DNA of 64,000 nucleotides from Telopea speciosissima (Eukaryota > Streptophyta > Magnoliopsida > Proteales > Proteaceae). Below the pieces are notes generated by a model. It made no database searches, was not told the origin of the DNA, and saw nothing but the letters and a program-made list of their open reading frames with translations. The first letter of the stretch is position 1. Every line of letters starts with the position of its first letter. The DNA is taken from NCBI RefSeq assembly GCF_018873765.1, contig NC_057916.1:31347501-31411500 (forward strand). The letters are read 5' to 3'. Shown in pieces: positions 34,100 through 45,370 of this stretch. Made by a program: the position numbers and the translations under genes.

Positions 34100-35752
34100 T
34101 GCACGAGGCTTCTGTCACTAGTAGGTTTGGGAAGGGTCATAATGTATGTAGCCTTATCCTTGCTTTTGCAAAGAAACTGTTTTGAGACTCAAACTCGTGA
34201 CCATTTACTAGGTCACAATGGCAACCTTTACATTTAATAACCATTAATTAAATATATAAAACATATTCGTATTTAAGTGAAAATTATTTTATTTCCTTCT
34301 TGTGTAAAAACAACATTAAAATGATGAAAAAAAGAAAAAAGAAAAAAGAAAATCCAGCTCATCCCAGCCTAACATGGTTGCACCCTTAGTATAAACCTGG
34401 AATCATGGATCAGCTGATTCAATCTTGAGTCAAAAAGGCCATAAGAATGTATGACGTCTTGAAAGTAATTGGTATCATTATTCATGCCGGTCAATACACT
34501 CTATCCTATACCTGGAATCGAGTTGCCTAATACTTGCAGAGTGATCATTTCCCTCCCTTTCATTTTTTTATCCTGACAATAGTTATGGTCTATAATAATC
34601 ACTTGCATGTAATGTACCTCTTGGCTTCTCCATAGATTGAACAATCATGATTCCTGATACTCAAATTTTTATTTTCTGTAAATTTTACTATATTTGTAAA
34701 TTTTTCATAATTTAATTATATTTATTGTATGGTGAAAGATTCGCCGGTTGACATACCATGTACTTTTTGGAGTTGATCCAAAGAAAAAAAAAAAAATAGA
34801 GGATAGTTTTGACAATTCATCCTATGGAGAACAGAATTTATTCTATTTGAATGGTCTGATGATCCAGATCATGTAATCCATTAAGATGGTGGACGATAAA
34901 ACTTTTTTGGAAAAATTACTGGATTCTGCTTTCCTCTTACAAAACCATATACTTATTCTTTCAGTTTACAAAAATACAATGTGTTGGGTGTGGGTTTATA
35001 AAATTAGCTAAAGAAAAAGTTTCCTACCTCATCTAAAGAAATTTTTTGACAGTTTTACGTCCACCACATACCCCTCCTTTTTCCTCCTGCCACTCCAGTT
35101 GCCATTCCCCTATAATTTTCCCTAACTGTTTTTCTTAACCCTCATTTGTTTGGCGTGGAGGATGGGGTGGGAATGTTATGGGATTGAGTTCCACAGTGTG
35201 TCCAATGATGTTGTGTGTGGAGAATAGGGGTGGGAATTTTTACTTTTTTCCATAAACAGCAATTTACCAAAGTCCATCTAATTTGATGGGACTTTGAATA
35301 AAATAGAGGTAGGATTTTCAAGTGCCACATCAGTGCACAAATCATTTAATGTTAATCCCGAACTTTTCTAAGTTTACCATCCTAGATTAACCAAATAAGA
35401 TTAGGGTGGGATTTTGAAGTGACACATCAGTATTTTTCCATCCCAATTCTCCCATCCCTAAGTCTCCGTCAAACAAATAACCTCTTATTAAATTTAAGAT
35501 AAGAATATCCTTGACCTGACCAGGTTAGGTTGCCTTTGATTCGGTAATACACCCTACATAGTAGCAACGCCTTTATTTTTTTGTTTTATTAAGTGGCAAC
35601 GCCTTAATGGCTAGGTTGCCTTTGATTTGTTAATTATTATGGAATTGCTTCAGTAGTCAAAGTCAATTTAGACAGTTCCTTTTATGTTTAGGCTGTGACC
35701 CCATCAGCGTAGAAAACTCACCTCCTGGCTTACTTTGTAAAAGATTTCCTGC
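34100..35752 (+). other. Upstream region of the intact CYP94 gene C
   Basis: No gene. 34470-34660 is similar to 58590-58800, and 35080-35752 is similar to 21757-22650, so it belongs to the duplicated CYP94 unit. The conserved block with two copies of aggttgcctttgatt lies at 35524-35640. Confidence 0.7.
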
Positions 35753-35760
35753 CTATAAAT
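35752..35760 (+). promoter_or_regulatory. TATA box of CYP94 gene C
   Basis: cctataaat about 75 bases before the chosen ATG, conserved at the same place in pseudogene A and, as cctataaaatc, in gene D. Confidence 0.65.
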
Positions 35761-35832
35761 TCACTGCTACGATGCAGAGAAGTGGAGACACCAGACAAGA
35801 CAATCAATCTTCTTCTTAACAAGCCCATCATC

Positions 35833-37404
35833 ATGTTTCAGCTTGAGTCCTTAGCTTCTCTTCTACTAGTTATTGTCCCACTGTTCATCTTCTTCATCAA
35901 AACCAGCTTCAGTCGAGTGGGAAAGAAGAAGTCGTTATCTCCAGTAGTTTCATCTCAAACAACAACCACCAAATTCCCCAAGTCATATCCATTGTTGGGC
36001 CAATCAATTGCCATTTCTGCTAACCAAGAGCGATTCAACCAATGGGCTACTGAACTTCTTCGAGATAGTTCTAATGGAAACATCCTCCTTTATCGACCTC
36101 TTGGCCATCTTCAGCATGTAACTACTAATCCAGCCAACGTCCAACACATCCTCAAAAACGAATTCTATCTCTACCCAAAAGGAGATTTCTTTAGAGACAT
36201 CCTCACCAATTTCCTCGGCGCTGGCATCTTTAATGCCGACGGCGATAACTGGAGGTTTCAGAGACAGATATCCAGCCATGAATTCAACACCAAATCTCTC
36301 CGCAAGTTCATTGAAACTGTTGTCGAAGACGAGGTCTTGGACCGTCTCGTTCCTCTCCTGTCTGATGCTGCTTCTAATAATTACGTACTTGATCTCCAAG
36401 ACATCCTTCAGAGGTTTACCTTCGACAACGTCTGTAAAATTGCTTTTGGTTATGACCCGGCGTGTCTGTCTCCATCATTCCCACAGCCAAAATCAGAATT
36501 CGCCGAAGCATTCGAAGCTGCTACACAGTTGAGCAGTGAGAGGTTTCACTACATATTCCCACCCTTGTGGAAGCTTAAACGTGCACTTGATATTGGGTCG
36601 GAGAAACGTCTACGAGAAGCAAACGCAACAGTTCGTGAATTTGCAACAAAGGTGGTCAGAGAAAAGAAAAGAGAACTCCAAGAGAAGAAATCTTCACTAG
36701 AAACACAGGACCTCCTCTCAAGAATCTTGAACTCTGGCCATTCTGATGAACGTTTTGCTACAGATATGGTGATAAGCTTTATCTTAGCTGGCCGGGATAC
36801 CACATCGGCTGCTTTGATATGGTTCTTCTTGTTAGTTTCTCGCAACCCTCGTGTAGAAGAAGAATTAATGAAAGAGTTGAAGGAGAAGCCAGAATCACTT
36901 GATTACGACGATGTGAAGCACGTAGTTTATACCCATGCAGCGATCTGCGAAACCATGAGGTTGTACCCACCGGTACCAAATGACACAAAATTCGCAGCCG
37001 CCGACAATGTTCTGCCGGATGGTACCTTTGTAAAGAAGGGAGCTGGAGTGACATACTTTCCCTATGCAATGGGGAGGATGGAGAAGATATGGGGCAAAGA
37101 CTGCATGGAGTTTCGACCAGAGAGGTGCCTTGAGAAAGAGGAAAGCTCTCCTTCTGGGAAGGTGAAGTTTGTGGGAAAAGATCCATACACATATCCAGTG
37201 TTCCAAGCAGGTCCAAGGGTGTGCTTAGGGAAAGATATGGCGTTCTTGCAGATGCAGAGGATAGTTGCAGGTGTGATGCAGAAGTATCGGGTGGTGCCGG
37301 CGGAGAAGGAATTTGATCCGCTTTTCGTTTCTTACTTGTCCTCCAAAATGAAAGGAGGTTTTCCAGTGAGGATCGAGGAGAGGAAGGTTGCATCTAGTGA
37401 ATAG
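35833..37404 (+). CDS. CYP94-family cytochrome P450 (gene C), intact
   Basis: 523 codons without introns, as usual for CYP94. CYP94 enzymes are ER-anchored monooxygenases that hydroxylate the omega end of fatty acids (CYP94A) or of jasmonoyl-isoleucine (CYP94B/C); the sequence looks closest to CYP94A. An N-terminal hydrophobic anchor (about residues 3-25) is followed by a hinge and FPKSYPLLGQS. Key motifs are the I-helix AGRDTTS at 319-325, ExxR as ETMR at 373-376, the PERF-like FRPERC, and the haem loop FQAGPRVCLG at 457-466 with the ligand Cys464. The start at 35833 is chosen because all paralogues begin MFQLE there; an in-frame ATG 51 bases upstream lies in the leader. The Trp usual after PER is Cys here. 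Convergent with gene D. Confidence 0.95.
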   Translation: MFQLESLASLLLVIVPLFIFFIKTSFSRVGKKKSLSPVVSSQTTTTKFPKSYPLLGQSIAISANQERFNQWATELLRDSSNGNILLYRPLGHLQHVTTNPANVQHILKNEFYLYPKGDFFRDILTNFLGAGIFNADGDNWRFQRQISSHEFNTKSLRKFIETVVEDEVLDRLVPLLSDAASNNYVLDLQDILQRFTFDNVCKIAFGYDPACLSPSFPQPKSEFAEAFEAATQLSSERFHYIFPPLWKLKRALDIGSEKRLREANATVREFATKVVREKKRELQEKKSSLETQDLLSRILNSGHSDERFATDMVISFILAGRDTTSAALIWFFLLVSRNPRVEEELMKELKEKPESLDYDDVKHVVYTHAAICETMRLYPPVPNDTKFAAADNVLPDGTFVKKGAGVTYFPYAMGRMEKIWGKDCMEFRPERCLEKEESSPSGKVKFVGKDPYTYPVFQAGPRVCLGKDMAFLQMQRIVAGVMQKYRVVPAEKEFDPLFVSYLSSKMKGGFPVRIEERKVASSE

Positions 37405-37645
37405 TTAATCTGTGTTTAAGCTTATAATGATGCTCTGTTAACTTTGTTTGATAAGGCATAATGGGAAATCCTTTACTAGTTAAATCCGTAGTATAGAATT
37501 TGGATAACTTTCTATTTGTGAATTGTAATAGTCCATGTTTGTTTGTTTGTTTGGGAAAGAAATAAATAAACAAGAAAAAAAAAATAGAAATATTTTATTT
37601 TATCTACTTTCTAATTATTTTTTTTTCAATGAAGAATTAAAAAAG
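37405..37645. other. 3' flank of CYP94 gene C
   Basis: AT-rich non-coding DNA expected to hold the 3' UTR; no clear polyadenylation signal chosen. Confidence 0.5.
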
Positions 37646-38833
37646 GGGGAATTTCTTAGATCTAGGGGACTTAAAAAAAGATTTACAAAACTGGAAAGCA
37701 AAAATTATGTTTTACATTTGCAAGTTATACTGTTGAAAAGATTTACTTAATTCCCATCTGAGTAAAAAAACATAAAGGAAAAACCTAGAATACCCCTTAC
37801 ATCGTGTTTTTTTTCTCCTTTCTTCTTCCTTGGACGAGCAACCACTCCCTCTTCCCTCTTCCCTCTTCCCTTCCCCCCCCCCCCCCCCACGCCCCGCCCC
37901 CCTTCCTGCAATCCCACCCCTCAGTCCCGCACCAACCCATTACCACACGTCTAAATAACACCCATAGGGAGAGCCACAGCCAGACCTACGGCTTTATTTA
38001 CATACCAACAAAAACAAAAAAAAGTAGAAGGGTGCTTCCCATGTGGTTTGGACAGCCATGCGTGAATGATTCACAGAACATTTCTCCGTGTTTCGTTTTA
38101 CCTATTTTTCTTAAACTTACAATGAAGAAAATCGATTCTCAAAATTCAAACTGACTTTGAAATCTGTAAATAAGTGTGCCCTCTTCAAACCTCTTTGATA
38201 TTCTGTAATTCTTTGTTTTTAATCTGAATATATAGTGATGCTGAAAATTTAAATTGTCTTAATTGAAATGCTTAATTTGTTCTAGTAGACGCATAGTAGC
38301 CAAATTGGTTGGGGATGAATGAGATCCATAGAGCCTAATGTCATCTATGCTATTGTGTTTTATAACAATGGTCAGCATTCCTTGCAACTACACGAAGACA
38401 CCAAAGAGCCATAGAGCCAAGATACAAACAAAACATACCAACAGGAAGCAGTTCTACCAGTGGAGCAGGTTTGTAGGGATGGAAGGGGTGGGGTGGATTT
38501 GCGGGGGAGGGAGTGGGTAGGGGAAGAGTCGAAAAGATCGGGAGAGGGAGGGAGGGGTGGGTTTGTTAGAGGTGGAGGTAGAGGTGCGGGGCAGGTTAAT
38601 TTGCAGGGAGGAGGGAGTGATTGCCGTCGAAGGAAGAAGACGAAGAAGAAGAAAGGAGAGAGAGAGAAGGATGTTGGGACTTGCGGGTATTTTAGGTTTT
38701 TCAGTTACCTTTTTATACTCATATGGGGATTGGGTAAATCTTTTCACCAGTATAACTTGCAAATGTAAAACATAAATTTTACTTTTCAGTTGTGTAAATC
38801 TTTTTTTTATCCAGCTCTAAGAAATTCTATCTC
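37646..38833. mobile_element. Mutator-like element with about 150-base terminal inverted repeats
   Basis: 37646-37795 and 38682-38833 are inverted copies, for example gttttacatttgcaagttat on the left and its complement on the right. The 0.9 kb interior has a C-rich run (37876-37890), a proline-coding low-complexity patch and a GGA-rich stretch. No transposase is present. I could not recognise any captured gene. The target duplication is not clear. Confidence 0.75.
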
Positions 38834-39032
38834 TCTCTTCTAAATTTGAAATCATCTTTACTACTTAATCCTTAACTTTACCGTATATCACTATATTGTA
38901 CTCAAAAAGATTTTTTTCAATGTCTCCACAAGGGGTTTACAGGACCCCACAAGGAGGCAAGGTGAAGACCCGAAGGGGGTCACTAGGAGCTCACAGGGGC
39001 CACCTTGGAAAACGACTAACTCCAACTTGTGG

Positions 39033-39206
39033 TGTATATGCCGGAAAATTATCACCCCTAGTACTACTGGGGGTGTTGTGCGCATCGTGCGGCGTAGCAC
39101 CTCCCATATGTGCACAAGTGGGCCCCACCGTGCACACATGGGCTGTGCCGCAGATGATGCACACATCACCCTAGTAGTACCGGGGCGATAAAGATCCGTA
39201 TATGCC
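39033..39206. repeat. GC-rich hairpin element
   Basis: The arms atatgccggaaaattatca..tagtactactgggggtg and the complement of tagtagtaccggggcgata..ccgtatatgcc pair over about 60 bases each, around a loop rich in tgtgcac words. Confidence 0.65.
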
Positions 39207-39293
39207 AAGAACCTATGCTGCAAGTCATCCTCACTTGGGGTTACGGGGCCCCTGCACCACAAGGAGGCAAGGAGAGGACCCATTAAGGATGAG

Positions 39294-39452
39294 GATCGTC
39301 TACGACGCTGCCGTAGCGACCATAGCGGCGCACTAATGAGGCGCGGTGCAATGGCCGCCTTACCCCTGCCCGAGCAAGGGTAAGGCGGTCATTGCACCGC
39401 GCCTCATTAGTGCGCTGCTATGGCTGCTACGGGCAACAGGCAGTAGACGATC
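39294..39452. repeat. Foldback element, nearly perfect palindrome
   Basis: 159 bases. Inner arms with gcactaatgaggcgcggtgc and its complement are nearly exact over about 50 bases around a loop of about 10 bases; outer arms gatcgtctac and gtagacgatc close the structure. It is very GC-rich compared with its surroundings. Confidence 0.85.
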
Positions 39453-39469
39453 TGGATTCACCCATTAAT

Positions 39470-39658
39470 CAATTCGACTCGTCTACTTCCACCTGCCCAT
39501 ACTGCCATGTGTGCCCCGCACACAAGCAAGGCAGAATGTACCACCTTACCCTTGCCCAAGCGCCTTGCCCGAGCGGGGGCAAGGCGATACTTTCCACCGC
39601 GCTTGTGTGTGGGGGTGCACGGCAAGACCAGGCAGGCAAAAGTAGGGGAGTCGAATCC
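39470..39658. mobile_element. Foldback MITE with 9-base target duplication
   Basis: The ends CAATTCGACTCGTCTACTTC and the complement of AAAGTAGGGGAGTCGAATCC form the inverted repeats. CCCATTAAT occurs at 39461-39469 and 39659-39667 as an exact 9-base duplication, which points to a Mutator-type transposase. A relative with the same ends lies at 54847-55995. Confidence 0.85.
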
Positions 39659-39894
39659 CCCATTAATGGTTCACAGGACCAAAGTTTTACTGCTACAGTT
39701 AATGGAGTGGGTGTTTTTGTTACTTTGGTCAAGCCTTAGGCGAAAACTCACGGATAAAAGTGTAATTAAGTCATACCTCAGGGGAGGCATGTGTAATTTA
39801 TGTTTTTTTTTATTTTTAAACCCTGATATTAATAGATTAAGATTACCAAATTCGCATCTAAATTTGCTTTATTTTATCTTAGAGGATCAGTTAG

Positions 39895-40365
39895 GTAATA
39901 TCAGCTAACAAGGGTAGCTTTTTTTTTTTTAATTGGAGAATGGGACATGGTTGTAGGGGAACAAGCATGGAAGAGAGAGGAGACGAATGAATAAGCAGCC
40001 ATTCCTGTCGGATTAGATATTGCAAAACCCAAGCAGAAGCTACCAATTCAGCCTTTGTTTCTTTGAGACATGAGAATCTCTCATGAATCATTTTTTTTTT
40101 TGGATTTAATTTCTTGTTTAATTATTTGTAATATAATGTGAATTGATAAGAATATTTTAGGATTATATAATATTATTTAATCATGTTTTATAATCAAATC
40201 TAAATGAATAGGATAATATTCAGTCTAAAATTTAAATATCCATATTTGCATCGAATGGATTCAAATAGTTTTCAGAAACTAATTTTTTAAATACATAATC
40301 TCTACTATCCATTTATGTCCATAATCAGGATAAGCCAAAACTCTTTAGGGATCCCCTAAGGGTGT
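39895..40365. repeat. Inverted segmental copy of 57950-58400
   Basis: The reverse complement of this segment matches 57950-58400, including the stretch near cctttgtttctttgagacatgag and the AT-rich block around 40140-40330. It is non-coding and part of the duplicated flanks of CYP94 copies. Confidence 0.65.
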
Positions 40366-40885
40366 AATATTTGCATCACCCCTCTAGCATACAGAAGCCA
40401 TATTAATGAATTTGGGTGTGTAATAGCTTCCTAGCATCTAACCTTGAACTTACCAGAGATCTGGAGAAGACATTGCCTTATCCATTGTTGAATCAAATAT
40501 AGGCCTCTCCTCCCAAAAGGAGAGGAAGACACATTTATGGGTCCTAGACCCTCAGTTAGGTGCCGACTCCTAAAAGTAAGAACCTTTATCCCTCTCTCCC
40601 AACCCTGGATCGTCGAGTTCTGAACTCCGCATTTTTGGATACAGATCACGATTTTGAAAGAGGATGAAAAAAAAACCTTCTACCTACAGAGGCAATGCCG
40701 AAGGTGGTCTTTGAAGGCATTCTAGAGTCTCGTTCTCTACTGATGGGAATGATGAAGGTGGAATTACAAAGGCTTTTGTATTTTTTTTCTTCTTTCGTCT
40801 TGATATGCTTGGAGTTTAATCATGTACATGTTTTAATTGTATAATTTTCTTTTCTTAACCTCTAGAGACCAAAAAAAACGAAAGA
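40366..40885. other. Non-coding stretch, possible LINE tail at the end
   Basis: No gene recognised. A block around 40730-40880 (tgatgggaatgatgaaggtgg, then a T-rich stretch and caaaaaaaac) resembles the LINE 3' ends near 33980 and 57830, but weakly. Confidence 0.35.
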
Positions 40886-42245
40886 AAATTTTCATGTACC
40901 ACCCCTGTGGTATCATGTAATTATAAACACACCCCTCACTTTTAGAAAATTCTACGTACCCCCTGAGGTTCACAAAAGTTAACACATGCCCCATTCCATT
41001 AGTTTATGACTAATAACGTTAAAAATATGGGATGAACTGACAAAATTGCAATTGACACATAAAAAAATTCCTGCAACTCATCTTCCCCAAATTGTTTGGG
41101 GTTTGAAAAAAGAGAAGATGAGTTGATATATCAAGCATCCATGGAAGGCCATCAATCCATCACACATGAACGCACACGGAGAATAGGAGAGGGAATGAAA
41201 ATTGGATACGTACACAAGTATTTAATTGACGAACAAAGCTGGAGAAATTGTTGTGCTTGAAATACTTAATTTGGGAGCAAATCCTTGGCGAAATCCGCAG
41301 GTTTCTAGACAACGAAGGTAGTACCAGTATCGTTCCATGAGATGACATCGTCAGTGCTGGAATCCTCCAACAATACTCTTTGTTAAGAATGGTGCCGACA
41401 AGCATCTCTGAGCCATCTTCTCCCTTTCACAAATTTGAATTTGAAGTAACTAAAAATCCTAACAAATATAATAGAGCTAGAGCTCCTACAAGCAAGACTC
41501 TTCTAAATTGAAAGGCGAGAGATGTTTAAGAAGAGGAGGAGGTACGGGGAATAGAAAAGAAGGAGAGCAGTCCAGAATTTCCAACCCCAGCAATAAAATC
41601 CAGTCACTAATAAACCTGAATTCATGAGATCCCAGTGAGTTCGAGAGAAACCAAACCATCATATTGCCTATTTCCTTCCATCACTCCTAATGAAGATCCC
41701 AGTTCCGCAGAGACACGACCATAATAACTATACCTGCTTTGCCCCCCCCCCCCCCCCTCTTCAGATTAAGGATTCAAATAGATTGACGAGAGAGAAATTG
41801 ATTAACGATTTGTTGAGGTCAAGAAGAACAGACACGAAGAAGGAATGAATTAAAAGCTCTGCAAGAAAGAGAGATAGAGAGATAGAACAAAAAGTCCCAA
41901 AAGAGCAAAAGGTAAGAGGGAACAGAGAATGATCTTTCTTGATAGAAATACTCACTTCACTCAATATCTAATACCGATTAGAATCGGCCGAGAATACCAA
42001 CTCAACTTCCTTTTTTCAAATCCTAGACGATTTGGGGAAGAAAAATTGTAGGTTTTTTTTTTTTTTTTTTTCTTCAAAGGCAATTTTGTCAGTTTATCCC
42101 TTGTTTTTAACGTTATTAATCATAAACTAACGGAATGAGGGCATTTGTTAACTTTTGTGGAACTCAAGGGTATACGTAGAATTTTCCAAAACTGAGGAAT
42201 GTGTTTATAATTACGTGATACCTCAAGGGTGGTACGTGAAAATTT
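40886..42245. mobile_element. Pack-MULE carrying a heat-shock-factor exon
   Basis: Terminal inverted repeats of about 170 bases (40886-41060 and 42076-42245) share ttaacgttattaatcataaacta, gtttataattacgtgata and ggtacgtgaaaattt in opposite orientation. The interior has no transposase but holds a first exon of an HSF gene on the minus strand. A C run lies at 41743-41757. The target duplication is not clear. Confidence 0.85.
41214..41416 (-). pseudogene. Captured exon 1 of a class B-like heat shock transcription factor
   Basis: The ATG at 41416-41414 opens MAQRCLSAPFLTK. After a small frameshift the DNA-binding domain continues with EDSSTDDVISWNDTGTTFVV, a stop, KPADFAKDLLP, another shift, and KYFKHNNFSSFVRQLNT. 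The exon ends at a GTACGT donor (41213) exactly where HSF genes have their conserved intron, after the QLNTY position. Two frameshifts and one stop make it non-functional. The short N-terminus before PFLTK fits HSFB1-like proteins. The retained splice donor shows capture from genomic DNA. Confidence 0.92.
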
Positions 42246-43715
42246 AAGTATAAAAATTAGAACGGGAGTTCAAACCCATTTCAATCCCATCCCCCTATTT
42301 ATTGATGTAAATGCTGCCCTATTATTTATGCTATCCCCATCCAAATGATTATATGATCCATAGAACCTGCCATGTTCTTAATTAAATCACGGTCATGATT
42401 CAGAGAACCTGTCATGTTCTTATTTAAATCACTATGCTTTTATTTCAAAGGCATTGAGTGAGTCAATTTCGACCCTACTCCCCCCAACTTTAAACAAATT
42501 TTAAGGGAAGTATTAATCTCTTGTTTAGATAAGAATCGAAAGAGAAGGAAAGAGTGAGAAGTTTTAGGGAAAGAAAACAAATAGATTTCGATATTTGTTT
42601 GTGGTCTCTACCCTTGTTTGCGGTTTCGTCTTATCATAAGATGTTAGTTGGGTGACCTAATATCGATCATGTGGTAGATTAGTTTTTTTTCTGGGTAAAA
42701 TGTGGTAGATTAGTTAGGGCTTAAATTTTAGTTTATAAACAGGTTGCATGGTATATATGTTAATTACTTGTCACATTTCATGTCGCAAGTATATAAGCTT
42801 TAAAAATTCATAAAAATGTATGGGAGAAAATAATTGAGTTTTAATATGAAAAGTGACAATTTTGTCTTATATAGTTTGTCGTTGTTTTCCTCACCTTCTT
42901 GACTATAAGGGGCATAACTTGGGCTGCGTTAGGCTAATCGGAGTAAATAGATTTCAGTCCCTAATAATAAGTCAGAGTAGGATGTTAAAATATTGTCCTA
43001 ATGTCAAGATCATGGTAAAATCTGACTGGCTTAGATATTAAACAACTTAGATTTTGTGGGCTTTATTTGACTGATAATTGATTTTTTTTTTCCATTTATT
43101 TTGTATCTTAGAGTCAACTTTTTGAATACTATAATGGGTCCGTAAAGCTTTTCTTAATAATAGTGATAAACACGAATTCTACGTTAACGGTGAATTTCTG
43201 AGAATAGTAAGTGAGGTTTATCTTTTGAAAAATATGGGCAAAAGATCTTTGGTTGATCGTGTGACCCTGCACCAGCATAGGAGTCAATGAGAATTTTTTT
43301 GTTAAAAAATCGTATATATGGATGGAGTCAATGAGACAGCGCACATAGGGCATCAATATGTATGAGATTTTCCATTAATTGGGGGTGGTAATTTCATTGG
43401 TTAAGAATATATAGAAATTTTTTTTTTTTTTGATTGAGAAACAAACAATTATAAATTATAAAACTAGATAAAAAAATTAAAATATTTCTATTTTAAATAT
43501 CTTCTTTATTAATTTGTTTGTTGTGAAACAATCAATCTAACATTATTGGCCTATTACAAACAGAAAAATTAGAATCCAAACTAAGTAGGATTTAACAAGC
43601 GAAAGGAATTTCCCTAGCTAGCTTTATCCCCCTTAATTAATTATCAAAGAAAACAGAGCACTTGTTTGAAGCTCAAACAAAAAACAAAAAAAAAACAGAT
43701 TCACGTGCTACTCGA
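42246..43715. other. Intergenic DNA 3' of CYP94 gene D
   Basis: No gene seen. 42393-42595 matches 32415-32610 in direct orientation. Several A- or T-rich runs are present. Confidence 0.6.
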
Positions 43716-45293
43716 TCACTTTCTCTCTTCGATCCTCACCGGAAAACCTCCTTTCATCTTGGAAGACAAGTAAGAAACGAAAAGCGGATCGAATTCCTTC
43801 TCGGCCGGCACCACCCGATATTTCTGCATCACACCAGCAACTATCCTCTGCATCTGCAAGAAAGCCATATCTTTCCCTAAGCAGATCCTGGGACCTCCTT
43901 GGAACACTGGGTATGTGTATGGATCCTTTCCCACAAACTTCAATTTGCCTGCAGAAGGTGAGTTTTGGGTTTCGGTTTCCTCCTTGTCAAGCCACCTCTC
44001 CGGCCGAAACTCCATGCAGTCTTTGCCCCATATCTTCTCCATCCTTCCCATTGCATAGGGAAAGTATGTTACTCCCGCTCCCTTCTTCACAAAGGTACCG
44101 TCGGGGAGAACATTGTCGGCGGCTGCGAATTTTGTGTCATTTGGGACCGGCGGATACAACCTCATGGTTTCGCAGATGGCTGCATGGGTGTAAACTACGT
44201 GCTTCACATGGTCGTAATCAAGAGATTCTGGCTTCTCCTTCAACTCCTTCATCAACTCCTCTTCCACACGAGGGTTGCGAGAAACTAACAAGAAGAACCA
44301 TATCAAGGCAGCTGATGTGGTATCCCGGCCAGCTAAGATAAAGCTGATCACCATATCTGTAGCAAAAAGTTGATCAGAATGGCCAGAGTTCAAGATTCTT
44401 GAGAGGAGGTCCTGGGTTTCTAGTGAAGATTTCTTCTCTTCCAGTTCTCTTCTCTTTTCTCGCACAACCTTTGTTGCGAATTCACGGACTGTTGCGTTTG
44501 CTTCTCGTAAACGTTTCTCCGACCCGATATCAAGTGCCCGTTTAAGCTTCCACAAGGGTGGGAATATGTAGTGAAACCTCTCGCTGCTCAATTGGGTAGC
44601 AGCTTCGAATGCTTCGGCGAATTCTGATCTTGGCTGTGGGAAGGATGAGGACAGACACGCCGGGTCATAACCAAAAGCAATTTTGCAGACGTTGTCGAAT
44701 GTAAATCTCTGAAGGATGTCTTGGAGATCAAGTACATAATTATTAGAAGCAGCCTCGGAGAGTAAGGGAAGGAGACGGTCGAAGACCTCGTCTTCCACAA
44801 CTGTTTCAATAAACTTGCGGAGAGATTTGGTGTTGAATTCATGGCTGGAAATCTGTCTCTGAAACCTCCAGTTATCGCCGTCGGCGTTAAAGATGCCATC
44901 GCCAAGGAAATTGGTGAGAGTATCTCTAAAGAAGTCACCTTTTGGGTAGAGGTTGAATTCGTTTTTGAGAATGTGTTGGACGTTGGCCGGGTTAGTGGTT
45001 ACGAGCTGAAGATGGCCAAGAGGGCGATGTAGGAGGATGTTTCCATTGGGACTATCTTGAAGAAGTTGTGTAGCCCATTGGTTGAATCTCTCTTGGTTAG
45101 CAGAAATGGCAATTGATTGACCCAACAATGGATATGATTTCGGGAATTTGGTGGTGGTTGTTATTTGAGATGATGATGATGATGAAGACTTCTTGATCTT
45201 TCGCAGTTGAGTGAAGCTGCTAGTTTTAAGGAAGAAGAAAAAGAGTGGGAAAATGACTAGTAGAAGAGACGCTAAAAACTCAAGCTGAAACAT
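43716..45293 (-). CDS. CYP94-family cytochrome P450 (gene D), intact
   Basis: 525 codons, no intron, start at 45293 (MFQLEFLASLLL) and TGA stop at 43716-43718. It has an N-terminal membrane anchor, a Ser-rich linker (about residues 36-43) and then FPKSYPLLGQS. The I-helix AGRDTTS lies at 321-327, ETMR (ExxR) at 375-378, FRPERWL is the PERF region and FQGGPRICLG is the haem loop from 464 with the ligand Cys471. All catalytic landmarks are present and the frame is clean, so a functional omega-hydroxylase of fatty acids or a related substrate is expected. It is closely related to gene C. The gene is convergent with C, with about 6.3 kb of transposon-rich DNA between their stop codons. Confidence 0.96.
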   Translation of the reverse strand: MFQLEFLASLLLVIFPLFFFFLKTSSFTQLRKIKKSSSSSSSQITTTTKFPKSYPLLGQSIAISANQERFNQWATQLLQDSPNGNILLHRPLGHLQLVTTNPANVQHILKNEFNLYPKGDFFRDTLTNFLGDGIFNADGDNWRFQRQISSHEFNTKSLRKFIETVVEDEVFDRLLPLLSEAASNNYVLDLQDILQRFTFDNVCKIAFGYDPACLSSSFPQPRSEFAEAFEAATQLSSERFHYIFPPLWKLKRALDIGSEKRLREANATVREFATKVVREKRRELEEKKSSLETQDLLSRILNSGHSDQLFATDMVISFILAGRDTTSAALIWFFLLVSRNPRVEEELMKELKEKPESLDYDHVKHVVYTHAAICETMRLYPPVPNDTKFAAADNVLPDGTFVKKGAGVTYFPYAMGRMEKIWGKDCMEFRPERWLDKEETETQNSPSAGKLKFVGKDPYTYPVFQGGPRICLGKDMAFLQMQRIVAGVMQKYRVVPAEKEFDPLFVSYLSSKMKGGFPVRIEERK

Positions 45294-45370
45294 GATGATC
45301 GATGGATGGGCTTGTTGTTATGAAGATCGAAGACAATTACTTCTCTGCCTGAATCGTAGTACTACTTAGT

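Noticed and set aside
35782..35832. Upstream in-frame ATG as the start of CYP94 gene C
   Set aside because: The added 17 residues come from the leader, precede the membrane anchor and are not used in gene D; the MFQLE start is shared by all copies.
37804..38154. Proline-rich 116-codon frame
   Set aside because: Low-complexity sequence around a C run inside a non-autonomous element; no gene support.
38460..38768. Basic 102-codon frame
   Set aside because: Arises from a GGA/GAA-rich stretch and overlaps the terminal repeat of the element at 37646-38833.
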